Below, piece after piece: positions 7,561-14,587 of a DNA stretch of 64,000 bases. Location: NCBI GenBank assembly GCA_034409565.1, contig DAOUMS010000008.1, positions 62,001 to 126,000 of the forward strand, in the 5' to 3' direction. Made by a program: the position numbers and the translations under genes. Each line of letters opens with the position of its first letter. The stretch's first letter is position 1. The notes beneath the pieces were generated by a model, which ran no database searches, had not been told where the DNA came from, and was given only the letters and a program-made list of their open reading frames with translations. Source of the DNA: E44-bin89 sp034409565. GTDB taxonomy: Bacteria > Chloroflexota > Dehalococcoidia > Dehalococcoidales > RBG-16-60-22.

Positions 7561-7784
7561 TGACATCCACATTCAACGCTTTAAGAGCAAAGCTGACCGC
7601 ATTCCCACCAATAATACCACGTCAAACCGTCGTCATCTGTAAGTGGTGTAACTGGCCATTCATCCCACGCCGAAGCAAGCCACGATATTGCCCGCACTGC
7701 GGCCGTACGAACTGGGACAACGGCACCCGATTAGATAAGAGTGAGCTAGCACGTCTAAAGCGAGAGTTCATATTCGACAATTAA
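7560..7784 (+). CDS. Small zinc-ribbon protein
   Basis: A 74-residue protein with a CxxC pair (CKWCNWPF) and a second CxxC (CPHCGRTNW) about 20 residues later, a typical zinc ribbon. The ATG at 7560 overlaps the stop of the preceding gene, indicating translational coupling. Role unknown; nucleic-acid or protein binding is likely for such ribbons. Confidence 0.72.
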   Translation: MTSTFNALRAKLTAFPPIIPRQTVVICKWCNWPFIPRRSKPRYCPHCGRTNWDNGTRLDKSELARLKREFIFDN

Positions 7785-7799
7785 AAGAGGGAAACTCTT

Positions 7800-8546
7800 A
7801 TGGCTGATGAAAAGCAACAAGAGGATCCATGGAAGCTGAGTCCAGACGAAGATGACCTGGACGAACTCTATTCTCAAGACGAAGATAAAGATGTAGTTAG
7901 TGAGGGAGACGAAGCCGCACTTGAAGATAACTGGGAAACCGGCTTAGGTCACATACCGGACATTCACACAAAACGCCTCAATGATATTATTGCTGGAGGC
8001 TATCCAGGTAATCCCAATGATAGGACTAGAACAGGCGGCATCACATGTCCTAAGGCTTTAGACCTCGCCTGGAGGCTTATCAAGCGTGGCGGTAGGAATT
8101 GGACAAAGGCCAAAGTGCAAAGGATGTCAGTGTATCATGGTACTCGCATTGCCTATCATGACAAGGATATAAAGGAGATAAAAAGAGTATATGACAAGTT
8201 GATGAAAATCTCGCAGCTTTTAGATGATGATGATTTAATCAGCACACTTGCGGACAGGAAAGCCTACGATTTCAAAGACCCCCAGCCCAAGACTACATCT
8301 ATGGGTACCTTGAAATTCCTCGAAGGTGCGATTTCCGACCTGTCGGATTGTTTGGGGGTCGCAAAGTCAAACATGTATCCACTATTATCATTACTATCTA
8401 TAGTCACGCATGAACCTCCAATGTGGCCTACCAGCCTAGGAAAGGAATATCGTTCTTTCAGGAAGGCAATAGAGGACAGACTGGAGAAACTTATGAAAGA
8501 GCATAGGCGGGTTGTACCTGAGCAAAATAAACGGAAAAACGGTTAA
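7800..8546 (+). CDS. Hypothetical protein with acidic N-terminus
   Basis: 248 residues. The first 50 are strongly acidic (for example DEDDLDELYSQDEDKDVV) and probably disordered. The rest is mainly helical with basic stretches (WRLIKRGGRNWTKAKVQRM) and ends in a Lys/Arg-rich tail. No known domain was recognised. AGAGGGAAACTCTT precedes the ATG. It sits just before the primase-polymerase, so a part in replication is possible but unproven. Confidence 0.7.
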   Translation: MADEKQQEDPWKLSPDEDDLDELYSQDEDKDVVSEGDEAALEDNWETGLGHIPDIHTKRLNDIIAGGYPGNPNDRTRTGGITCPKALDLAWRLIKRGGRNWTKAKVQRMSVYHGTRIAYHDKDIKEIKRVYDKLMKISQLLDDDDLISTLADRKAYDFKDPQPKTTSMGTLKFLEGAISDLSDCLGVAKSNMYPLLSLLSIVTHEPPMWPTSLGKEYRSFRKAIEDRLEKLMKEHRRVVPEQNKRKNG

Positions 8547-8602
8547 ACAGAAAAACAATTAAACGAGGGTCCGTCTTGCTATTAATATAAGGAACGGGCT
8601 TT

Positions 8603-9355
8603 ATGGGCAAACAAATCATAGATATTATCACTAACTACCAGCGCATTGGTCTTTTACCTATCCCGTTGAAGGGCAAAGTCCCCCTAGTGCGCTGGAAAGA
8701 GCTTACTACTATCACCGATGATAATAAGCAATACTGGGTTAACAAAGGTGTGAATTGGGGCCTTAGAACTGGCCAGCTTTCTCCTAACTTGTGGCTATAT
8801 GTAGTCGACCTCGATAGCAAAGAGTTGCTCGCCGGGTTTTATGAGTCCAATCCCAACCTTGTCCGTGCACCCCTTGTATCTACAGGGAAAGGTTTCCACA
8901 TCTATCTGTGTTGGAAAGACGTAGTCAAGTCGAGGCGATTTAATAAGGTTGATATTAAGGGTGACGGTGGGTATGTTGTCGCTCCACCATCAATTCATGA
9001 GAGCGGAAAACCTTATCGGTGGATTGTTCCGTTGAGTGGATTACCTCCTCACTATAATCCCGCATGGCTTGGTCTCCAATTATCAGAAGCTCAAACGGAA
9101 CCCCAACCAATCGTTCTCAATTCCAGCGTGCATTCAGGTAACCAGAATAATGGATCTGTACCATCCGGTGTCCAACAAGGCCAGCGCCACAACACCCTGG
9201 TCTCTTATCTGGGTGCCATGCACAAGGCCTGCTTCCGAGAAGGTGAAGCATTATCAAAGGCATTAATCTGGAACGCCAAGAACAAGCCACCGCTGTCCAA
9301 CAGCGAGATAATAGCCACTGTAAGAGATTGTTGGGAGCGGTGGGACAGAACGTGA
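8603..9355 (+). CDS. Primase-polymerase (Prim-Pol) with PriCT-like C-terminus
   Basis: A 250-residue archaeo-eukaryotic-type primase as found in plasmids and viruses. Visible: the N-terminal IPLKGKVPLVRWKE, the metal-binding acid motif YVVDLDS near residue 72, STGKGFHIYL near 100, and DIKGDGGYVVAPPSIHESGK near 122-141. After a Gln/Asn-rich linker the C-terminal RHNTLVSYLGAMHK and a long helix match the primase C-terminal domain. The superfamily 3 or D5 helicase often fused or adjacent is absent. This suggests autonomous initiation of replication using a host helicase, or an unrecognised partner. Confidence 0.88.
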   Translation: MGKQIIDIITNYQRIGLLPIPLKGKVPLVRWKELTTITDDNKQYWVNKGVNWGLRTGQLSPNLWLYVVDLDSKELLAGFYESNPNLVRAPLVSTGKGFHIYLCWKDVVKSRRFNKVDIKGDGGYVVAPPSIHESGKPYRWIVPLSGLPPHYNPAWLGLQLSEAQTEPQPIVLNSSVHSGNQNNGSVPSGVQQGQRHNTLVSYLGAMHKACFREGEALSKALIWNAKNKPPLSNSEIIATVRDCWERWDRT

Positions 9356-9369
9356 AAAGGAGGTCAGCA

Positions 9370-9468
9370 GTGAAAGATAACCTTATCATCATCGGCTTAG
9401 GTATCGCTTTCGGCGGCGGCTATACTGGACTGCTTCTGAGTATAATCATCGCATTCAATGGAGCATAA
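9370..9468 (+). CDS. Small membrane protein (32 aa)
   Basis: GTG start with AGGAGGTCAGCA directly upstream. After KDN the whole protein is a single Gly-rich hydrophobic helix (LIIIGLGIAFGGGY...LLLSIIIAF). It is too short for most gene callers, but the strong ribosome site and the tight spacing to both neighbours (14 and 3 bp) support it. Function unknown. Confidence 0.6.
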   Translation: MKDNLIIIGLGIAFGGGYTGLLLSIIIAFNGA

Positions 9469-9471
9469 CTA

Positions 9472-9663
9472 ATGGATGGTATGTCAAAAGAAGAATTTGA
9501 CCAAACAATCCACGATGTCCTCAACACGACAGTCCAGCCTCAACAAATCTTTTCCGCCTTCATGTCTGCAACATTGATGGAGATATTCCATATTCTGCTC
9601 CACAAATCAGAGGATGAACTCCAAAAATTGCTCAATCAGCTACGGGACGAAGTTAACCCGTAA
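9472..9663 (+). CDS. Small hypothetical protein (63 aa)
   Basis: Acidic, helical protein (SKEEFDQTIHDVLNTT, then SEDELQKLLNQLRDEV) of unknown role. It starts 3 bp after the preceding small membrane protein and is the last gene before a 374-bp non-coding stretch. Confidence 0.6.
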   Translation: MDGMSKEEFDQTIHDVLNTTVQPQQIFSAFMSATLMEIFHILLHKSEDELQKLLNQLRDEVNP

Positions 9664-10037
9664 CCAGTTCTGCGAGCTGCAGCAAAATTCTGTAGCTAAG
9701 CGCTACCCTCCACCCAGGTGCGCCCCCTAGTTACATATATATTGCACACACCTGAGATTCAAAATGGTATAGCATGCAAGCTTAAAGTAAATGCAGCACG
9801 CAGCTGCAGAAGCTAAACTACTGCAGGGCTGCAAAATTTCGCAGCACAGCTTCCACCACGAAAGAGACCTCATATCTACAAAACTCACAAAATTGGTTTT
9901 ATCAATCGGCTTCTCTATCGCAGCTTCCTCTCAGCCCATAACAGTACACTCCATGTGAGTAAGCTACCTCAGGACTTGGCACTTTCAAAGCACGCTACAG
10001 TATAGTGTGTACTCATTACTAGAGTAAGCGTAAGCAG
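9664..10037 (+). repeat. Non-coding region rich in GCTGC/GCAGC repeats; candidate origin
   Basis: No credible gene in 374 bp. From 9676 to 9850 there are many GCTGC and GCAGC words in both orientations, including the hairpin GCTGC (9828-9832), AAAATTTC, GCAGC (9841-9845) and a related unit at 9676-9695. Both contain AAAATT. Clustered iteron-like words downstream of a primase gene are what a plasmid origin often looks like. A weak promoter (TTGGCA 9976-9981 and TATAGT 10001-10006, spacer 19) may serve the next gene. Confidence 0.4.
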
Positions 10038-10319
10038 ATGGAAACAGTCATAGTCCGCAAGAAAGTGACATCGTTACCAGATGGCGTATCTAACTTCATC
10101 TCACTCCCAGCCGCATGGTACCAACACTCAGCGCGTCCACGCCATGTGGAGGTGGTCATTGGAGACATCATGATCGTAGGGACAGTGGAGCAGACCGAAA
10201 TCCTTAAGGCTATAGCTCAACTTCTTGCTGAGAATGACTTGCTCCATGAACTCCCCAACGTAAAACCTAAAATGACAAAAATCTCATCGAATGTCATGAG
10301 AATAGAGGTGGCCGTATGA
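10038..10319 (+). CDS. Hypothetical protein, possible AbrB/SpoVT-like
   Basis: 93 residues. The N-terminus VIVRKKVTSLPDGVSNFISL with LPAAWY resembles the strand-turn-strand of SpoVT/AbrB transcription factors. The C-terminal part has a helix (TEILKAIAQLLAEND) and a final strand. Family assignment is tentative. Its stop overlaps the next start (ATGA), so the two are probably coupled. Confidence 0.55.
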   Translation: METVIVRKKVTSLPDGVSNFISLPAAWYQHSARPRHVEVVIGDIMIVGTVEQTEILKAIAQLLAENDLLHELPNVKPKMTKISSNVMRIEVAV

Positions 10320-10687
10320 ATGAAGGACAGCTCTGCTCATGGGCAGATGAAAGAGACGGGAAACTATACAGGTGTACATCTCCGGCTACTGAAACTGTGG
10401 TAGTAAAAGGTCAGACACTCTATCTCTGCTCCGAGCATGCGAGTATCGTTAACAGGATGATCAGGCGCAAAGAGATGCTTGAGGCTGAAGCCGAGTTGGC
10501 TTCAGACATCCTAAAAGCAGCCGAGACTGACATCAACAAAGCAGTTGCCTTGGTTCGTCAGTTGGAGCAGCTGGTTATAGGTAAAAGAGGTCAAGTAATC
10601 AGTTGCCCAGGTTGCGGCACTGTCTTCTACCATACCGGGCGACTTGAATATCAAATCTGCCCCAAATGCGGCTATAGAACCTTTTGA
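10316..10687 (+). CDS. Zinc-binding protein with C-terminal zinc ribbon
   Basis: 123 residues. The N-terminal Cys/His cluster (C near 7, C near 19, CSEH near 39-42) may bind one zinc. A helical middle (about 50-85) follows, and the C-terminal CPGC...CPKCGYRTF is a classic zinc ribbon. It overlaps the preceding gene by 4 bp. Similar bipartite zinc proteins are frequent in archaeal and bacterial mobile elements. Role unknown. Confidence 0.68.
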   Translation: MNEGQLCSWADERDGKLYRCTSPATETVVVKGQTLYLCSEHASIVNRMIRRKEMLEAEAELASDILKAAETDINKAVALVRQLEQLVIGKRGQVISCPGCGTVFYHTGRLEYQICPKCGYRTF

Positions 10688-10703
10688 GGAAGGAGGAATA
10701 GGG

Positions 10704-10913
10704 ATGTTTAACATGAATTTTGGACGGCCAACAAGGCCAGCTCAGACCTCTGCATTGCCGATGCAGGCAGCTGTGGTTCCAGCTACCACCATGGCCTCGC
10801 AGTTCGACATGAACACCATGTTCAACATGATGATCCCTCTGATCATGATGGTCATGATGGTGAAGATGATCGGGGGAGCTATGGGCAGCGGTGAAATGGT
10901 AGAGGCAAAATAG
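10704..10913 (+). CDS. Met-rich-tail small membrane protein A
   Basis: 69 residues of which 15 are Met. The start at 10704 is fixed by AAGGAGGAATAGGG. The N-terminal 35 residues are polar and Pro/Ala-rich. Residues 39-60 form a hydrophobic helix that is almost half Met (MFNMMIPLIMMVMMVKMIGG). Similar Met-rich tails end the proteins at 11162 and 12544 in the same operon. I know no family with this feature. A membrane anchor or helix-helix assembly motif is the simplest reading. Confidence 0.68.
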   Translation: MFNMNFGRPTRPAQTSALPMQAAVVPATTMASQFDMNTMFNMMIPLIMMVMMVKMIGGAMGSGEMVEAK

Positions 10914-10987
10914 CCTTGCAGCCTCAAGGGTCGATTAGGGTTGTAAGGTGAGCAAGGTTCGTCCAAGCCTAGCTCAATTACCTCCTA

Positions 10988-11016
10988 TGGCGGAGTGTCG
11001 CATCATCACTCCGCCA
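10988..11016 (+). terminator. Perfect hairpin, possible terminator or processing site
   Basis: TGGCGGAGTG (10988-10997) and CACTCCGCCA (11007-11016) form a perfect 10-bp stem with a 9-nt loop. It follows the Met-rich protein gene by about 75 bp. No T-run follows, so it may not be an intrinsic terminator; it could protect the upstream mRNA. Confidence 0.5.
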
Positions 11017-11063
11017 GAATAAATCGGCCACTTAGGCCTTAATGATAGATAGCCCTTACTTAA

Positions 11064-11148
11064 GCCACAGCCGCCGACAAAGGCCTGTGCCGCGACTACC
11101 CATCGTCAACAGAATGATGGGTACAGCCAGGCCTGGCGGCTAAGTGGC
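11064..11148 (+). ncRNA. Long structured leader upstream of the subtilase gene
   Basis: Nested inverted repeats form an extended stem: GCCAC (11064) with GTGGC (11144), AGCCGCC (11069-11075) with GGCGGCT (11135-11141), AGGCCTG (11081-11087) with CAGGCCT (11128-11134), and ACCCATC (11098-11104) with GATGGGT (11116-11122). All arms are perfect, giving 26 bp of stem. The structure ends just before the AGGAGG at 11152, so it could control translation of the subtilase. It does not match a riboswitch class I know. Confidence 0.55.
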
Positions 11149-11161
11149 AATAGGAGGCAGT

Positions 11162-12529
11162 ATGGCAAGATACTGTGTAATCGCTGACAATCGGAACCTC
11201 CAGCAAATCAAAGAAGAGGTTTCTAAGATTGGTGGAGGTGGGCAGCGGGAAGCCAAGTACCCCTCTGGGCCCAGCGCTTCTGGCGACTCTCCGGTTGAGT
11301 CTATTCAAGGGTTCGTGTTCGCCGAACTGACTGACGCTCAAGTAGAGGCATTGAGACAAAAAGGCTTTAAGGTTAAGTCCGTGCAAAAGACCAAGAGCGA
11401 AGCACTGCTCAACAATCCCTTGACCCCAAATCAGCTTCTGCCTACTCCACCCGTAATCCCATCTAAAGCTGTATATGACGCCAATGCTGCTATCATATAC
11501 TCACGGTGGGCAGAGTTCCGTAATTTGTTCACGCCGCCACTCACAGGACAAGGACTCGTTTGCGCTGTATTCGGGTCTGGTATCCGGAAGACCCATCGTG
11601 CACTAGCAGGTAAGGTTGTCTATGAAAGGAACTTCAGCGATAGTCCAACCTGCGATGATATATTCGACCATGATACCGGCACGGCTTATTTAATCGCTGG
11701 TGGCGAGCTTTCTGAAGCAGAGCAGAGTGGGTTAAGCCCTGGCGCACTCTTATGGAATATTAAATGTCTCAATGATGAGGGAGAAGGCACTACGGAAGAC
11801 CTTATTCTTGCCATGGCCCATGTACAGGCATTATATGAGTGGGCGATAGGTCCAGAGGGTGTGCCTGTAGGTGACCCTATGCACGTCAATGCGGTCAATA
11901 TCAGCCTTGGATGTGAAGATGATGGTGATCCAGACAATCCGTTACGCATCGCTACAGAGAAATTGTACCATTCAAGTCCTGGTCGTTTTGGCATCTTCGC
12001 GGCAGCTGGGAATGAGCCTACCTACTGCCTGCTTCCCGCGGCCCACGAACACTGTTGGGCAGTAGGATCGGCTAGCCTTGTTCCCTTCAAGCTAAGTGAC
12101 TTCTCTGCACGTGGCTCCAAAACTGGACTTATCAAGCCAGAAGTCATCATGTTTGGAGAAAACCTCCTCGTAGCTAGCTCTAAATCAGACGATGCCTTCA
12201 TAGTGAAAAGTGGCACCAGTTTTAGCTGCCCGCTGTGCTTGGGGATTTTGTGCCTTGTTAGAGAAGCAGCAGATAGGCTCGGGCAGTTGGAGAACATCCT
12301 CTATGTCAAGTATGAAAATCTGGAGCCATATGTTGCTGCGATGTGTCTCAAACCCACTGGCCAAGCACTAATAAAAGAAGATGGCGTTGGCTACGGTCTT
12401 CCTATGGGAAATTTGTTCGCACAAGAATGGCAGGGTGCTGGTATCAATGTTCAGCAAATGATGGAAACTATGGTTCCAGCGATGGTCATGATGATGGGCA
12501 TGGGCATGATGGTGAAGTCGATGGACTAA
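11162..12529 (+). CDS. Subtilase-like (S8) protein lacking catalytic Asp, Met-rich tail
   Basis: 455 residues. Start 11162 follows AGGAGG; an upstream GTG at 11144 lies in the hairpin. The N-terminus (about 1-90) resembles an I9 propeptide, with QGFVFAELTDAQVEALRQKG. The S8 core follows. The Asp motif, normally V-x-D-T/S-G, reads VFGSGI, so Asp is Gly. The His motif HDTGTAYLIAG keeps the first His. VNISLG and FAAAGNE supply the oxyanion Asn. KSGTSFSCP keeps the Ser. No signal peptide. The C-terminal 23 residues are Met-rich and hydrophobic (MVPAMVMMMGMGMMVKSM). Either the Asp is replaced by another residue or the protein is an inactive, binding-only relative. Confidence 0.78.
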   Translation: MARYCVIADNRNLQQIKEEVSKIGGGGQREAKYPSGPSASGDSPVESIQGFVFAELTDAQVEALRQKGFKVKSVQKTKSEALLNNPLTPNQLLPTPPVIPSKAVYDANAAIIYSRWAEFRNLFTPPLTGQGLVCAVFGSGIRKTHRALAGKVVYERNFSDSPTCDDIFDHDTGTAYLIAGGELSEAEQSGLSPGALLWNIKCLNDEGEGTTEDLILAMAHVQALYEWAIGPEGVPVGDPMHVNAVNISLGCEDDGDPDNPLRIATEKLYHSSPGRFGIFAAAGNEPTYCLLPAAHEHCWAVGSASLVPFKLSDFSARGSKTGLIKPEVIMFGENLLVASSKSDDAFIVKSGTSFSCPLCLGILCLVREAADRLGQLENILYVKYENLEPYVAAMCLKPTGQALIKEDGVGYGLPMGNLFAQEWQGAGINVQQMMETMVPAMVMMMGMGMMVKSMD

Positions 12530-12543
12530 CTCAGGGGTGTGAT

Positions 12544-12981
12544 ATGAAAGTTGTGAACATTACTCTCAGATGGGCTCCAGCACCGGTGCCTGAAGTTGGC
12601 GATAGCATCGACTGGTTCAAAGTGAAAGGTCAGCTGCTGCACGGTGGCTCTCTCGTAGCCGATCTACCGGAAGTCGAGGTCATCCTACAGACTGGCCCCG
12701 AAGCAACAAGACCATCTGAAGTAGCTCCATGGACATTTCAAGCGGCAATCAATGCAGACACACTGGTATTGGAGATGTATGACAGTGAGGTCAACCATTC
12801 CGCTCTTGTCGAAGGTGCCATGGTCGGCGGTCAAGAAATCATGCTTGACCAGCCTACCCATGACTCCTGGCAGCAGTATCAATTCACTCTACCCTCAGAC
12901 GCGAATGAACAGATGCTGAATAGTATCATGATGGGTGTGATGGCAATGGCTATGGTAGGCATGATGGCTAAGGCAGCGTAG
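12544..12981 (+). CDS. Met-rich-tail protein B
   Basis: 145 residues, unrecognised. Start ATG 12544 gives MKVVNITLRWAPAPVPEVGD. The body is β-rich, with alternating strands (SLVADLPEVEVILQTG, ADTLVLEMYD, WQQYQFTLPS), suggesting a small β-sandwich. The last 20 residues are a Met-rich hydrophobic helix (MLNSIMMGVMAMAMVGMM). It follows the subtilase by 14 bp and shares the tail type with it and with the protein at 10704, implying a common membrane or assembly destination. Confidence 0.65.
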   Translation: MKVVNITLRWAPAPVPEVGDSIDWFKVKGQLLHGGSLVADLPEVEVILQTGPEATRPSEVAPWTFQAAINADTLVLEMYDSEVNHSALVEGAMVGGQEIMLDQPTHDSWQQYQFTLPSDANEQMLNSIMMGVMAMAMVGMMAKAA

Positions 12982-12989
12982 GTGAACAG

Positions 12990-13709
12990 GTGAATAAAGT
13001 AGAAGCCTTACAGATACTTAATGGTCTACTGTTGGGGGACGGAGGAATTCATTTAGTTTCTGGGGGCGGACGTTTCACGATAGTTCAAACAGGTGGTACT
13101 GAACACATAGACTGGTTATTATATATCAAACGTGCTCTATCTACACTAGAAATTTATACATCTGCAAATTTTCCCGCGATACGTCAAACAATGACAGCAA
13201 GAGGAAAGCCTATGCAGGTGCTATCTCTATGCAGCCTAACTAGCTCATTCTTGAAGGATTTATATTACATCTGGTATCCAGAACATAAAAAGACTGTACC
13301 CGAAGATATATGTCTAACTCCAGTAACGATTGCTCACTGGTTTATGGGAGACGGCTGTTCCACCTATCAGTGTCGCCATCGTAGCTCGTATGTAGAGGTG
13401 TTTTTTGCCACAGATAGCTTTCAATTGCATGAAGTACACAGTCTAGTAAGGCAACTTCACCTATTGGGTATTGGTGGAGCTTACTGTGGTGTGCGTTATA
13501 ATGGAAAACATCATAAACCATATCCGAGAATATACATAAATCGAGGCAGTCCTATCAATACTCTCATGGATATGATAGAGCCACATATATGTGAGTCATT
13601 TAGATACAAAATAAAGAGACCGAGATATAGGTGGAAACCAGTCAGTGAAGTGCCCAAAGAAGCAGATTTTGACGCTCTTAGAGGAAAACTGACACATTGT
13701 CGGAGTTAA
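12990..13709 (+). CDS. LAGLIDADG-family homing endonuclease-like protein
   Basis: 239 residues with two LAGLIDADG-type helices: LNGLLLGDGGI near residue 8-18 and IAHWFMGDGCS near 114-124. Each keeps the Gly-Asp at the active-site interface. The second half has the DNA-binding strand pattern of the LAGLIDADG DNA-endonuclease type. It is free-standing, with no intron or intein evident, and starts with GTG after AGGTGAACAG, 8 bp from the preceding gene. It could be a homing nuclease within the element or have been recruited for another job. Confidence 0.8.
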   Translation: MNKVEALQILNGLLLGDGGIHLVSGGGRFTIVQTGGTEHIDWLLYIKRALSTLEIYTSANFPAIRQTMTARGKPMQVLSLCSLTSSFLKDLYYIWYPEHKKTVPEDICLTPVTIAHWFMGDGCSTYQCRHRSSYVEVFFATDSFQLHEVHSLVRQLHLLGIGGAYCGVRYNGKHHKPYPRIYINRGSPINTLMDMIEPHICESFRYKIKRPRYRWKPVSEVPKEADFDALRGKLTHCRS

Positions 13710-13711
13710 CA

Positions 13712-13912
13712 ATGGTTAAGCGCTTTTGCCCGATGGTACATGCACCATGTGAAGACGGCTTCCCCGATAATAAAGACCTGCCGTGTGTGTTCTGGGACTC
13801 AATTGACCAAGTTTGCCTGTACGTACAAGCGACCATCTTTACCTATGAGTCCATGAGGATATGGCAAGAGGCCAAGCGACGGTCAGCCGAAAACAATGGA
13901 ATGGAACACTAA
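13712..13912 (+). CDS. Small Cys-containing hypothetical protein
   Basis: 66 residues starting MVKRFCPMVHAPCEDGF, with CGGAG 6 nt upstream of the ATG. Four Cys (two near the N-terminus, then PCVFW and VCLYV) could bind zinc or a metal cluster. A TTG at 13697 in the same frame would add five residues. Function unknown. Tightly placed in the operon. Confidence 0.55.
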   Translation: MVKRFCPMVHAPCEDGFPDNKDLPCVFWDSIDQVCLYVQATIFTYESMRIWQEAKRRSAENNGMEH

Positions 13913-13913
13913 A

Positions 13914-14048
13914 ATGAATGGAATGCGCGTTAAGCCGAGTGCTGCAAGTGCCGAAATACAAACTGCACGCATTTATTGTGCTTGGGTGGGTGTTTATATT
14001 AACAAACTGCCGATTTGCACTATAAGCGCTGATGATATTGAAAGGTAG
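13914..14048 (+). CDS. Small hypothetical protein (44 aa)
   Basis: Frame MNGMRVKPSAASAEIQTARI ending IERstop, overlapping the next gene by 17 bp and beginning 1 bp after the previous stop. The packing supports a coupled small gene, but there is no recognisable domain and no clear Shine-Dalgarno sequence. Confidence 0.4.
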   Translation: MNGMRVKPSAASAEIQTARIYCAWVGVYINKLPICTISADDIER

Positions 14049-14430
14049 AGCTCTCCAGCCAGTGAGGCCCGGCACCACTATTAAATCCGTGCTGATGGGT
14101 CAAATTCCACTCGATGACGGCAGGTATGTGAATGAAGCCTCCGTCACAGACCTGCACCACGTATATAAACGTCTCATCGAAGGAGAAAACGCGCTTCGCG
14201 ATCGAAGGCATAGGCTGCGCGGTATGAGTATCTATTCCTTCACAACGGTGTTCAAGTTTGCCAGGTACATTGGCCTTGTTGAGTGTATTGGAACGGAAGA
14301 TAATCCTTCGCCTATCTATCCCGCGAAGATATACCGCCTTACTCATAAGGGCGTGGAAGATGACATTAGCTGGAATAATCTCCTTAAGGCGTGGAGAGAC
14401 CAGCATCTGGCGGCAGTCGGGGCGACCTAA
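14032..14430 (+). CDS. Predicted winged-helix protein
   Basis: 132 residues. The middle and C-terminal part, with a helix (DLHHVYKRLIEGENAL), YSFTTVFKFARYIGLVECIG and the wing-like YRLTHKGVED, has the pattern of a winged-helix DNA-binding domain. Family unknown. Last but one gene of the element, before an AT-rich regulatory gap, so it may regulate the element's own genes. Confidence 0.6.
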   Translation: MILKGRALQPVRPGTTIKSVLMGQIPLDDGRYVNEASVTDLHHVYKRLIEGENALRDRRHRLRGMSIYSFTTVFKFARYIGLVECIGTEDNPSPIYPAKIYRLTHKGVEDDISWNNLLKAWRDQHLAAVGAT

Positions 14431-14478
14431 TTTTCACGGGGCGTAACGGAGCCTTTTCTTTCATTTCTATTGTTTGTC

Positions 14479-14524
14479 TTAAATTCAAAATGAATTAAAA
14501 GAAATATCTATTTTATTAAAATAG
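14479..14524 (+). promoter_or_regulatory. AT-rich palindromes, candidate operators
   Basis: In the 157-bp gap before the HTH gene there are two dyads: TTAAATTCA (14479-14487) with TGAATTAA (14491-14498), and the perfect palindrome CTATTTTA-T-TAAAATAG (14508-14524). They lie where a promoter for the HTH gene is expected and may bind the HTH or winged-helix protein. Confidence 0.45.
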
Positions 14525-14587
14525 CCTAGGCTTTTAATATTCTCTCATTTACTTTATCTGAATATTGGTCATAAGGGGGCTTACGAG

